From NCBI GenBank assembly GCA_964020155.1, contig OZ026559.1:2977455-3041454 (forward strand): 64,000 nucleotides of DNA. Reading direction: 5' to 3'. Below, piece after piece: positions 47,307 to 59,069 of this stretch; positions within the stretch are counted from its first letter, which is position 1, and the number at the start of each line of letters is the position of its first letter. The translations under genes and the position numbers were made by a program. The notes under the pieces are model-generated. The model worked only from the letters and a program-made list of their open reading frames with translations. It was not told the DNA's origin and searched no databases. The stretch comes from Chondrilla cf. caribensis (lineage: Eukaryota > Porifera > Demospongiae > Chondrillida > Chondrillidae).

Positions 47307-48032
47307 ATGTGGCTATCTATAATGATTCTGGTTGCATTGACTCCTACAAGCACAGAAGGATTGTACACAGATGAGGAGATAAGGAACATTGTGGTGAAAC
47401 ATGCTATGCCATTATGGAGTTTTGGGGGAACATGGAAACAGTATGGTGTCCTGTTAGTACTTCCGGCCAACAAACGGACGCACAGATACCCAGATCGGAT
47501 AAAGTTAGTTCCAACCCCATGGATTAAGAACAATAGGGGTGAATATGTATACAGCCCCCAAATAGTCAGTGCTGGAGATGTTTATGTAGGTTTCAATTAT
47601 GCTGTAGCTAGACCTAGTGATGGAGGAAGACTACATACTGAGACCCAACTTCTTTCTCGGCTGCCTCAAATACTGAATAATATAATATACGGAAAATATG
47701 AAGGACAAAAGACGGATCCTCCTGCTGTTATTCTTTACACCAGAGCAACTCCATGTACCGATTGTACTAATGCTATTATCCATGCCAGAAATCAGCACTT
47801 GAATAGTGTGGGTCAGTTCATTGTAGCCTATACAGTGAACATGCAAAACAGGTACATGGATCCTAAAACTAACTGTGAGATGAGAAACCTTTTGCGCAAT
47901 TTACGTAACCCCATCCAGGTACTTTGCGTGAGGGAAGAATATGATCCAACAGTTGGATTGGATCAGTGCAATGAGGATGATAGGATACCATGTCAACTGC
48001 ACAATAAATTTTTTGGTCAACTTGCAGCATAG
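47307..48032 (+). CDS. Secreted deaminase-fold (cytidine deaminase-like) protein
   Basis: A 241-residue protein. The start is the ATG six bases after the splice acceptor CCCATGCAG; it opens a signal peptide (MWLSIMILVALTPTSTEG) followed by LYTDEEIRNIVVKHA. The open frame reaches further upstream but that part is leader and intron. The core shows the zinc-deaminase signature: H110-T-E112 (GGRLHTETQLLSRL) and P149-C150-T-D-C153 (ILYTRATPCTDCTNAI), each followed by a helix-like stretch. His110, Cys150 and Cys153 would bind zinc and Glu112 shuttle the proton. Additional cysteines (190, 207, 221, 229) fit an extracellular disulfide-bonded protein. The signature is that of the deaminase superfamily (CDA, AID/APOBEC, bacterial toxin deaminases); the substrate and specific family are not recognisable. 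It is the only complete copy of a gene repeated in truncated form at 10.0, 18.5 and 35.9 kb. Confidence 0.8.
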   Translation: MWLSIMILVALTPTSTEGLYTDEEIRNIVVKHAMPLWSFGGTWKQYGVLLVLPANKRTHRYPDRIKLVPTPWIKNNRGEYVYSPQIVSAGDVYVGFNYAVARPSDGGRLHTETQLLSRLPQILNNIIYGKYEGQKTDPPAVILYTRATPCTDCTNAIIHARNQHLNSVGQFIVAYTVNMQNRYMDPKTNCEMRNLLRNLRNPIQVLCVREEYDPTVGLDQCNEDDRIPCQLHNKFFGQLAA

Positions 48033-48062
48033 CATCTCAAGGTTGTATATGACAGATACCTC

Positions 48063-48068
48063 AATAAA
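48063..48068 (+). terminator. Poly(A) signal of the deaminase-like gene
   Basis: AATAAA 31 bp after the stop codon (ACCTCAATAAAACATTA). Confidence 0.6.
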
Positions 48069-48069
48069 A

Positions 48070-49995
48070 CATTATATCAGATAGGCTACACATATGTGAG
48101 TGGTAAATTATTTTGTGTATATGAAGTTTTGTTTGGAAATCTGTATCAAATAATTGAATAGCAAATTACTAAGAAAGTTAGGAATTTTGCATCATTAACT
48201 GCCTAGTAACAACATACGTACACCCTTATGTTATTACATATGAGTCATTGTAATATTATTGAATTATAATGAGGTATTTGGAGTGTCGATTTACATGTTA
48301 CATGATAATTAATGAATTATCCGAAACCATTGGACTTTAGGTGACATGTGTATAGTTTAAAGTAATACACAATAAGTCACTTCAAACACAGTTCATGCTT
48401 GGAAACCCTCATTGTACATTCAGCATTTGTGCATCTGTTAGTAATTGACATAAACCTACATCATAAATTTTAATCTTACTCTTATATCTCTAAGGTAAAT
48501 ATAATTATAGTTAGGCAAAGGTAACTAAAAATACATGCATACATCCTTAAAATTATTATCATCAATGGCTACCATGCAGGCCCCCCACGGGAAGTGTGTG
48601 CATAGATAGTGGAGGTGGCCTATAGTAATAGTTGCCTGGAATGAATGTTGAGATTAGATTTCTGGAAGATTATTTAACCGCACTATAACTCATATTAATC
48701 CTGAGAAGTTGATAAAAGCTTAATCTTCAGAAAATAGCACATGTGAAATGAGCTATTTAATTGACATTAAGGTGATAAGTAATTATTGTCATCATATTGT
48801 TAGGAAATTATACATCATTACAACTGTAAATGCTCATGTTTAGGTCATAATGTATCCTATATGTGAAGTATGTCAAGCCTTTAGGCCTTCCATACTGAAA
48901 CAAATGTGATGTCTATATACGAAATTTGCAATTATAAAAACAGTCCATTTAGTAATACAGTAATTGAAAGCAGCTAGTCATTCGTAGCTGCAATTCATCT
49001 TATACCCATTCATACTACACATGTACTCCATATGAGATACAAACACAGGAGGAAAAAATTACTGAGGATGAAACACTATTGAATCATTGTTGAATTTCCC
49101 TCTTTCAATACAAAGCTCATGCAACAGGGCCTTTCAATAAGGATTCAATGGTATTTCATACTGAATGAAAACAGCATTTTCCTCCTGTGCAAAGTCGTGT
49201 TGTTGCCTACATATTCAATACTCAGTTGGAAATATCCTACTATACATATACTGAATACACCATTGAAAGTGGGCTTTATTCAGAAAAAGTTCAAGATTGG
49301 TCGTTACAAGTGAATTACAGATCTGGTAGGGATTAGGAACAACATGGTCACTTGTATATATTCAAACATATAGGAAATGTGTTTGAGGGGAGTACACAAG
49401 AATATCAGTTATCAGTAATACACTGAATAATACCATTCTATGCATGATGTCATTATAGTTAATGCCTGACCTTTGGCTATGGACTTACCCATTGATATAT
49501 AATAATTAATAATATTATTATGTTCTATGACCTCAGAAGGGCAAATCTGATCTGGCATCTGATGCAGTTCATTGTTCTGGAATGGGAATGGAATTTCATG
49601 TTTGTGATGTGCTTGCATAAACTTGGTTGCTTTTTCCTTACTCAATCGACCTTGATTAAATGTTACAAATTAATGGTGTATTACTACTGAGACTATTGTG
49701 ATCATTATTATTATAAAAATATTAACTAACATGATTGAAATACTATTATACATAAGAACAACATCAACAATAATCATATCCTAAAACCAACAAGCAGCAA
49801 AACAATAATAATATTGAATTCTAATAATAATTTATGTTGTAAGTTTGTTTTGGTGGGATGGACCCCTCTATCACATTATCATTATTATTATTTATTTATT
49901 ATTCCTATTTTTATATGTATAGACATGTAACACAGATTAAAAAAAGGAAATAAATATACAAAAAATTAAACATAAAAAAATGATATGAATAATGA
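48070..49995. other. No recognisable gene
   Basis: AT-rich spacer between the array and the 7TM family. A minus-strand frame at 49412-49645 (containing KATKFMQAHHKHEIPFPFQ) ends near a donor-like GGTAAGT but has no other support. An A/T-rich stretch at 49880-49980 resembles a retroelement tail. Confidence 0.5.
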
Positions 49996-50002
49996 CAAAT
50001 AC

Positions 50003-52900
50003 CGCATTTGCTGTATTATGTATGTCACTATCAGTGCATTGGCAGGCATAGAACAGGTAGTTTTTGAAAAGAAGCTTTAATCACAAGACAAATTCTGTGG
50101 ACTAATATGGAATTGGAATTGTAAATTGAATATTGAAACCTACATTGAATTCCAATGAAACTGAATTTGATTATGGAGAAACATGAACTCTCATAATGAA
50201 GCTTGTTTTCCCATGCACCCACACATGTTTGGCCTTTCCCACATCTTGCAAACTACAATGGAGGCTAGGGCAGTGTCCTTAACAGCAGAGGAGAGGAATA
50301 TTACCAAATACTGTATGTCGATATTCCACAACACGTGCTCGTGGCAGTAACAATGGAGACCTTGGGAGCTTTGGGGCACTACACAATCACCTATCTGGGA
50401 GTGGCTGGCTGATGACTCATGGGCAACTAGGGACCCAATGTCCCACAGCAAAGGAATAAGACAACTGCAATCCTGGTAACAGCTATCTATCATAGTAATG
50501 ATTGAATAATGACTGCGCATGCTTGCATCATTTTTATTATATACACATGCATATATATGCATATTCATAATTAATCACTATTATATTTATACATATTTTA
50601 TTTTAACTAACGGTGTATATATATATTATATACTCTAGTAAATCTTTAGTATATAATATAGTTATAAAGGCTACACATATTATATATATATATATATAAT
50701 ATTAAGCAATATGTGAAAAAAATAGATTAATACATCCTTATATAGCACAGTTATAATTGTATATTAAAACACACATCACAGCCATTTTTAATTGAATACA
50801 CATCATACTCAACATATTTTGAACAAACAAAAGGGATGCAGTTTTCTGCTTGAGGTTGTACATGTGATGTAATATCAGATTTGGTTTTGTACATCCAACA
50901 TCTGTTGTATAGCTACTCTAACTTTCACTCCAACTCTATGGATGATCAAAGCTCCTATTGGTTGTAGTGTATGATTTAGTACAAATATCAGAGAGGAGGA
51001 GAATGTTCGAGTCTCTTCTCCATATTTACTCAAATGTAGTATAAGAGTAATGCTGAATGTTAGTGATCCAAATCCAAAGACAAGTACTGCTATATACATG
51101 AGTAACAGTATCTGTCGAAAGGCTTGTATCGGTGTGATTCTGTATTCCTCTTCTTTGATGAAAATTTGATCAATTGTGAAAGGAATAGATGTTACAACGA
51201 TGCATACAAACATTGCACACCACATTGTGAGAATGCCAAATCCGTACAAGTGCGGAATAACACTAACTAGCAAGAGTTGAAATGGAAAACATAATAATAG
51301 ACCCACTACACTCATGTAGATCCCCCAAAGAGATATTGTTGTAATGATTCTGCGTTGTTTCCTTCAACAATTTTTTGTGAATATGCTCAATGTGTTGGGT
51401 ATCGAGAAAGTGATGTACTTGCTGTGAATGTAGGCTATGATACCAGTTTCAATGAGTGAGAGTATGAATGTGTAAAGGCTGAGGAACAACCTTCAATAGT
51501 GTTATTCCCATAACATTTTACGTCCAAAAGTTTGGTTACTACATAAATGTTGAAAATGTGAGCAAGACTTGTAACAGCCCAGAAAAATGGTAATTTAATT
51601 TTGCTCCTACTTCGTTGAAGACTCTTTAGCTCTTTTCTACCAATGATATGTAGTATGTAAGGTGTTCCTATTACCACCAGTACCACAGTAACACTTCCAG
51701 CATAACTATTTCTTTGTTTATTATGCTTGTGAAGGTACTGGCTAATTAGTAGACTGGCATATATAATTCTGACATCCACCACTGAATTTCCTTTACCAAG
51801 TGCCTTATAAAACACTCTTGTTAGCTTGTTGCTGTCTTTCTCTTTTGCATAATGTTCCTCTTGTGATATGATTGATCTAATCTGTCAGTAAATCAACAAC
51901 ACAATAATATCATTAATTTTACACAGTGTAAGAGGTACCATAAATTTTCACCCAGGTCAATATTTTATTTCATTACACTAATAAAATTAAGCCAATTGCT
52001 GTTTGAAATATTCCTGATAATTTGAACCAGTTCCACATACTGCATGTATACAAGTACATTCCATGACTTCCAATAAACAATAAATATTATCATCAAAGTG
52101 TATCCAAAATGTACACAGTACTGAGCAATTATATTTACATCACTTTAAGCTGAACTACTCACCTGTGTGGTGACAGTACCAAGATCGTCCAATTCCATGT
52201 ATTCAAAAGGTACTTTAATGCATGCAATTTGTGTAGGCAAGACAAAAGGTGAAGTATTGTTGAACAGGTGGTAGTAGGTTATAGTTGGGAGGTATTCACC
52301 AAATTTCATCAATAACATTCTGGGGGCAATGTCATAAATGATAACAGTGGTCCACATGTACCAATATATGTTGTGATAAGTGTAGTTTATTCCCGGGCAT
52401 GTCTTCCATGGATAGGTTCCAAGTGAGCACTCTTCAGGAAGTGGGTCTTTGTAGTTGGTGAAGTAGGCTATGATGACACTAGATGGTTTAGCCTGATTGC
52501 TGGGGTAGAAGGCATTGAGGAGTTGTTGATAGTTGTCAGGAGAGGATTTTATGGCATTAAGCATTTCTACAGAATCAACACAAAATTGATTTTCCAAATT
52601 TTCTTCGCAGGTCATTCCTATATAGACAAGTACCAACAGTATCAATAGTACAATGTGCCTCATGTCAATTGGCTACATGACTGAGTACTTCCACTCTCAA
52701 AATTAATGTAGTATTCTGTGTTTGACTTTTCAAAATTCTACTTTACCACAAAACTTTGAGGACACTCATTGAAATTCGTCGCTCTAACAGTTTACACTCA
52801 AGACCGCTAACTTTCTATAGCATTGTTATTCCTTCAATGTTTACATCAATAGTAAACTGACAGGAAATAGTCAGTGTATTATAAAAATGATTGATATGAT
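50003..52900 (-). repeat. Left copy of ~5.5-kb tandem duplication
   Basis: Colinear with about 55532-58740 and in the same orientation. Shared words include the 3' flank (CAGTGCATTGGCAGGCATAGAACAGG), the GGAGACCTTGGGAGCTTTGG block and both exons of the 7TM gene. An additional partial copy of the flank block is at 56160-56480. Confidence 0.8.
50875..52663 (-). pseudogene. 7TM ectodomain protein, broken copy 1
   Basis: Same two-exon structure as the intact gene at 56677-58476. Exon 1 is 52663-52163 (167 codons, signal peptide, donor ACCACACAG|GTGAGT). Exon 2 starts at 51881 (acceptor TTTACTGACAG|). In exon 2 a one-base deletion after GGTTGTTCCT shifts the frame just after the conserved CYGNNT..GC loop. 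In the resumed frame a TGA replaces a Gly codon (AATTGTTGAAGGAA near 51365). The last four membrane segments are still open (MSVVGLLLCFPFQ onward). Exon 1 itself is intact and could yield a truncated secreted ectodomain if transcribed. Confidence 0.8.
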
Positions 52901-52974
52901 TAAATATAACATACAAATGTAGAAATTTAGTGTATCATTGTGTGTGTTTCTCTCTCTGTGTGTATATATGTATG

Positions 52975-53033
52975 TGTGTGTGGTGTGTGTGTGTGTGCGT
53001 GTGTGCGTGCGTGCGTGCGTGTGTGTGTGTGTG
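52975..53033. repeat. GT microsatellite
   Basis: (GT)n with GC interruptions upstream of the broken 7TM copy 1. Confidence 0.95.
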
Positions 53034-53604
53034 AATATAATAATATTATGTATGTTCATGCTTTTCTGATATGTTTGCTTCAGTATGTGAATGCGCATGA
53101 CTATTGTATACATGCTTATATGAATACTTGAATAAAATGTAGCAGTTCTCAATATAGTGTTGTACATACGTGAATGACTATTATCTGTTTTATACATACC
53201 AGGATACCCATAATAGTGGTTTGTGGGTGTGTGTATAGTATATTAGTATTCCAGTATAAAATTAATTATTCTATTGTACTGTTATATTATTGTACAAATG
53301 TATAATATTGTCTAATGTCAAACTCTGATATAGTGAGTACATCCAGGGGATAACCAAATGGTATATTAAATTCAAGGTACTTACTTAACAAAGCTTATTA
53401 ATATTCACCTGTCCAATTAATTGATATTCATACCACATATACGTGCCATGATAGGTACATTCAGTAAGCTGTTAAAGAGCACAGATAGGCAAGTGAAATA
53501 TAATTAATCATATGTGAAACTACATAACATGAGTCTTTGGAAAGCACACAAAATTAAACACATGCATGTTATGCGTCTTAGAGAAAATAGTTTAATGAAC
53601 CAGT

Positions 53605-54075
53605 AGAGTAAATTTCTGTCATCCTTGTCCACTGTAGCCTTCAATGACAGATACTCCAAGCACTGTAGAGCTTGACCAGGCCTAGGGACATTTGAGTTGC
53701 ATAATGGCTGACAACTTCCAGCACAGCATCTAATGGGTTCATCACTGTCGTTTCAGCTTCGTCATCTTCCTCGGCCTCTACCCCAATAATTGAATTGACT
53801 ATGTCATGATCACTCAAGCTGCCAGTTGTCTCCACAGTGTTATCACTGGTTCTGAATTCTTCGAGTGTTCCTTCAATAGAGGTGTAGTTCTTCATACGGG
53901 GACTGCAGGTCTGGGTCCCTGCTAGGTTGTCCCTCACTAAGTCTCACATTGTCATCTGGTATGAAACGCCAGTGCTTGAAACATTCCTTGATGTGGCATC
54001 GGCCACTTCATCCCATGACTGCTTTAACCACTTCATTGCACCCAAGGTAGACTTGTTTTCAAGTCTACATGTGAA
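53605..54075 (-). pseudogene. Pogo/Tigger-like transposase C-terminal remnant
   Basis: Minus-strand frames reassemble the C-terminal region of a CENP-B/pogo/Tigger DDE transposase: AMKWLKQSWDEVA, then after a one-base shift IKECFKHWRFIPDDNVRLSE, an acidic low-complexity part (GVEAEEDDEAET), and finally after another shift QALQCLEYLSLKATVDKDDR. The W...W-x-x-V...I-x-x-C-F arrangement after the catalytic core is the clue. The catalytic D residues lie outside the recognisable piece. Multiple frameshifts show it is dead. Confidence 0.5.
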
Positions 54076-54079
54076 TCCA

Positions 54080-55031
54080 TTGCAAAAAATAGCTTTTGAA
54101 CAAGCTTGTACTTGTAGTGTACATTTAGTGATTGCATGATGTCACATGCAAGTCTGCAGTGCAGTGTTTGCTTGACAGTACATACTGAATTGCATGTGCT
54201 TGGAGTATGTGCTTACATGGCCTCTTGGATTTGTTAATGAAAAACACTATGGTCTAAGAGAGTTCTACTATCCCATGTACGTGCTAATCGAGTGTAACAG
54301 TATATCCTGAATAGCTGGCACTTACGTGAGCTTACACCACAAAAATTTGGTATTGCACCTGTGCATGTGCTCTAGTACATACTTCTTGGTGTAACCTACC
54401 TCTTGTTTGTACATAGTATCTTATGTATTGCTTATTATACCTACACACAAACACCACACATGTCATCTGTGTGTGTGTCTGTGTTTGTGTGTGTGTGTGT
54501 GTGTGTGTGCGTGTGTCCCAGTTGATATGGAGGCTGATTGAATGAGTAAGCCAGAAAGGTGACGGACCTGTAGCCAGCAGGTTTGCCACCTGAATGGTTG
54601 AAAGTATCAGCTTCAGACTGGTTTACAAATTATATATTTGTGAACCAAAGTCACTGGGGAGAGTAAACTAACTTGTGTGGCTATTTTTGTGCTAGTACAT
54701 TCTCAACCTTGCTGGTTGTGCAATGTACGTATGTATACTGGCAACCTGAAAGCTACCAAGTGTAGGGGTGGTGATTGCTGCAGCCTGGAGCCCTGGATGG
54801 ACATTATGGTGCCATCACTTAGGGCTGTACCCCATCTCTCTCATCTCGTGGGTCTTGCAAGCCCACAGATAAGTAACCCTTCTGCATGTGGGGCCATGTG
54901 GTTGGGGTGTTAGGGCATGTGTCCCCACTGCCAATGGGGTCCCTTGTCCTAATGCCTCCTGCTGGCTCACCCTCTTGAATTGGGGGCCAAATAGCCAAGT
55001 TGGCAGTGGTAATACCAGTAAAGTACAAGTA

Positions 55032-55117
<86 letters not shown>

Positions 55118-55190
55118 TGCATCTGTGTGTATGTGTGTGTGTTTGTGTATGCTTTGATTGTGATAATAACATCCTAAGTATCCTCACAAT
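54080..55190. repeat. Spacer with two GT microsatellites
   Basis: (GT)n tracts at about 54470-54518 and 55035-55142. Between them is a GC-richer stretch (54760-54990) whose open frames (54677-54913 plus, 54819-55202 minus) do not look like a conserved protein. No gene is supported. Confidence 0.6.
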
Positions 55191-55500
55191 TGTGATTTCC
55201 ACTATTTCTCTACAGATTATTCCAACATAGACATGTACTTAGTCTAACAGCATCAATTGCAAAATCTCCCTCATGTCCATTGACTTAGAACTCCCTTTCT
55301 CCAAGCTAGTGTTCTGTGATTGGCTACTCATGAAGACTACCTCACCACGATGCTGCAAGTTCACTCATTGACATATACTGTGCTATAGTTATTAGAATGG
55401 GAACCAGTTAAATCTCTTTATGTTTCTTTGTTCTCCTTTGACAGTGGTTAATGAACAGATTTGTAGGATTTGGTAAAGTGTTACTTCTGGTTATGACATT
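55190..55500 (+). repeat. Dispersed repeat shared with the array units
   Basis: Matches unit segments at 17580-17800 and 34265-34480 (AAGCTAGTGTTCTGTGATTG, GAAGACTACCTCACCACGAT, GTGGTTAATGAACAGATTTG), and partly 9480-9600, 13660-13790, 30800-30930 and 40050-40130. The only array-type sequence I see inside the 7TM region, joined directly to the duplicated 7TM flank. Confidence 0.7.
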
Positions 55501-56159
55501 GTGTACTATAAGCAAATGACTGAACTTGGATATCACATTTGCTGCATTATGTATGTCAGTATCAGTGCATTGGCAGGCATAGAACAGGTAGGATTTAAAA
55601 AGAAACTTTAATCACAAGTCAGACTTATTCGGTGGACTAATATGGAATTGGAATTGTAAATTGAATATTGAAACCTACATTGAATTCCAATGAAACTGAA
55701 TTCAAATATGGAGAAACATGAACTCTCATAATGAAGCTTGTGTTCCCATGCACCCACACATGTTTGCCCATTCCCACATCTTGCAAACTATATACAATGG
55801 AGGCTGGTGCAGTGTCCTTAACAACAGAGGAGAGCAATATTACTATATACAGTATGTCAATATTTCACCACACACGTGCTCGTGGCAGTAACAATGGAGA
55901 CCTTGGGAGCTTTGGGGCACTACACAATCACCTATCTGGGAGTGGCTGGCTGATGACTCATGGGCAACTAGGGACCCAATGTTCCACAGCAAAGGAATAA
56001 GACAACTGCAATCCTGGTAACAGCTATCTATCATAGTAATGATTGAATAATGACTGTGCATGCCTGCATTATTTTATACATATGCATATATGTATATACA
56101 TATTGAAAATTAATCACTATTATATTTATACTTAATTCTTATTTTAACTACTTGTGTAT

Positions 56160-56480
56160 AGACCTTGGGAGCTTTGGGGCACTATACAATCACCTATCTG
56201 GGAGTGGCTGGCTGGTGACTCATGGGCAACTAGGGACCCAATGTCCCAAAGCAAAGGAATAGGCAACTGCAGCTCTGGGAACAGCTATAAATCATAGTAA
56301 TGATTCAATGAAGACTGCGCATGCTTGCATTATTTTATTATATACATATGCATATACGTATGTACATATTCAAAATTAATCACTATTATATTTATATTTA
56401 ATTCTTATTTTAACTACCTGTGTATATACATTACATACTCTAGTAAATCTTTAGTATATAACATAGTTATAAATGCTACG
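56160..56480. repeat. Third partial copy of 7TM 3' flank
   Basis: GACCTTGGGAGCTTTGGGGC...CCAATGTCCC and the following AT-rich region repeat the sequence at 55895-56160 and 50360-50640, giving a local tandem duplication of about 265 bp. Confidence 0.75.
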
Positions 56481-56676
56481 CATATTATATTAAGCAATAA
56501 TAATTATCTGAAAAAAGAGATTAATACATCCTTATATAGCACAGTTATAATTTATTGTATATTAAAACACACATCACAACCATTCTTAATTGAATACACA
56601 TCATAGTCTCATACTTCTTGTACAAACTATTAAAGGGATGCAGGTTTCTGCTTGAAGTTGTACATGTGATGTAATA

Positions 56677-58476
56677 TCAGATTTGGTCTTGTACATTCAA
56701 CATCTTTTGCACTGCCTGTTGAACTTTCACTCCAACTCTACGGATGATCCAAGCTACTATTGGTGGAAGTGTATGATGCAGTACGAACATCAGAGAGGAG
56801 GATATTGTTCGAGTCTCTTCCCCATATTTACTCAAATGTAGCACGAGCGTAATACTGAATGTTAGTGATCCAAATCCAAAGACAAGTACTGCTATGAACA
56901 TGAGTAACAGTATCTGTTGAAGTGCTTGCTTTGGTGTGATTCTGTATTCCTCTTCTTTGATGAAAATTTGATCAATTGTGAAAGGAAAGGATGCTACAAT
57001 GATGCATACAAACATTGCACACCACACTGTGAGAATGCCAAATCCGTACAAGTGTGGATTAACACTAACTAGCAAGAGTTGAAATGGAATACATAATAGA
57101 AGACCCACTACACTCATGTAGATCCCCCAAAGAGATATTGTTGTAATGATTCTGTGTTGTTTCCTCCCACAAAATTTTGTGAATATACTCAATGTTTTAG
57201 GTATTGAGAAAGTGACGTACTTACTGTGAATGTAGGCTATGATACCTGTTTCAATGAGTAAGAGTATGAATGTTGCAATGGTCCAGGAACAACCTTCAAA
57301 AGTGTTATTCCCATAACAGCTTACATCCAGTAGTTTAGTTACCATATAAATGTTGAAAATATGGGCAAGACTTGAAACAGCCCAGAAGAATGGTACTTTA
57401 GTTTTGCTCCCACTTTGTTGAAGTCTCTTAAGCTCTTTTCTACCAATGATATATAGTATGTAAGGTGCTCCTATTGCCACCAATACCAAAGTAACACTTC
57501 CAGCATAAACATTTCTTTGTTTATTATGTTTGTGAAGGTACTGGCTAATTGGTAGAGTGGCATCTATACTTCTGACATCCACTACTGGATTTCCTTTACC
57601 AAGTGCTTCATAAAACACTCGTGTTAGCTTGCTGCTGTCTTTCTCTTTTGCATAATGTTCCTCTTGTGATATGATTGATCTAATCTGTCAGTAAATCAAC
57701 AACATACAATAATATCATTAATTTTACACAGTGTAAGAGGTACCATTATTTTTCACCCAGGTTGATATTTCATTTCATTACACTGATAAAATTAAGCCAA
57801 TATTGCTGCTTCAAATATTCCTGATAATTTGAACCAATTCCGCATACTGTATGTACACGAATACATAACATGACTTCCAATAAACAATTATTATAATCAT
57901 CAAAGTGTATCCAAAGTGTACACAGTAATGAGTAATTATCATTACATCATTTTAACCTGAACTACTCACCTGCATTGTGACTGTACCAAGATCTTCTGAT
58001 CCGTTGCATCCAAATGGTATTTTAATACATGAAATTTGTGTAGGCAAGACAAAAGGTGAACTTTTGTTGAACAGGCGGTTGTAGGTCATAGTTGGGAGGT
58101 ATTCACCAAATTCCATCAATAACATACTGGAGGCAATATCATAAATGATAGCAGTGGTCCACATGTACCAATATATGTTGTGATAAGTGTAGTTTATTAC
58201 TGGGTATGTCCTCCATGGGTAAGTCCCAAGTGAGCACTCTTCAGGAAGTGGGTCTGTGTAGTTGGTGAAGTAGGCTATGATGACACTAGATGGTTTAGCC
58301 CGATTGATGGGGTAGAAGGCATTGAGTAGTTGTTGATAGTTGTCGGGATAGGATTTGATGGAGTTGAGTATTTCCAAGGGATCAAGACAAACTTGATTTT
58401 CTACTCTTTCTCCACAGATCATTCCAATAAGGACAAGAACCAACAGCCAACCAACCAATGGTACGATGTGCCTCAT
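56677..58476 (-). CDS. 7TM protein with signal peptide and ectodomain (intact copy)
   Basis: Two exons: 58476-57970 (169 codons) and 57684-56677 (335 codons plus stop), intron 285 bp, CAG|GTGAGT donor, TTTACTGACAG| acceptor, phase 0; total 504 aa. Residues 1-22 are a signal peptide. The ectodomain has cysteines 30, 81, 150, 157 and N-glycosylation sequons at N72, N95, N137, N158. Exon 2 encodes a juxtamembrane segment and seven hydrophobic stretches: about 228-250, 267-288, 303-322, 352-377, 385-406, 423-453 and 466-484. Loop charges (RKELKRL, KFCGRKQHR, RRVGVKVQQ inside; CYGNNTFEGC outside) fit N-out/C-in topology. This is receptor-like in layout, but I see no DRY, NPxxY or other class motif and do not recognise the family. 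Copies at 50875-52663 and 60758-63165 are broken. Confidence 0.8.
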
Positions 58477-58499
58477 GTCAATTGGCTACACTGAGTACT

Positions 58500-59001
58500 T
58501 TTTCCCTCAAATGTAATGTTTAGTGTATACTTCTTAAAAGACTACTTTGCCACTGAGCTACAACTAGCTATATACACTCATTGTGATACATCACTCTAAC
58601 AGTTTATACATAAAACCACTAACTTCCTACAGTATTCTCTGCTATTCTTTCAATGTTTGTATCAATAATACACTGACAGACCTAGGAAATATTTATTGTA
58701 CTATAATAATGATTGATATTAATCGTAAAAATTAATACAAATGTATGAATTTAGTGTGTCCCTGTACTACGCTGGTAATAACATCACTGTGAAGTAGAAA
58801 TGTCTTCCCCGATTAGAAATCTACAAATTTAAAATTGAACATTGCCAAATTAATATAGAAACCATCATAAAACCCAATACAACCTCACATGAAACACAAA
58901 CTTTCATAATGAAGGACATTGTTGAATCATTTCAAATAGTCAGATGGGTGTGGGTTTATACACAAGTGAGTTTGTTTATGTATGTATGTGCATGTGTATG
59001 T

Positions 59002-59069
<68 letters not shown>

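Noticed and set aside
54760..55000. Protein-like frame containing IRTRDP on the minus strand
   Set aside because: Such frames are common in repeated GC-richer DNA; I could not find consistent A/B boxes, target duplications or coding conservation.
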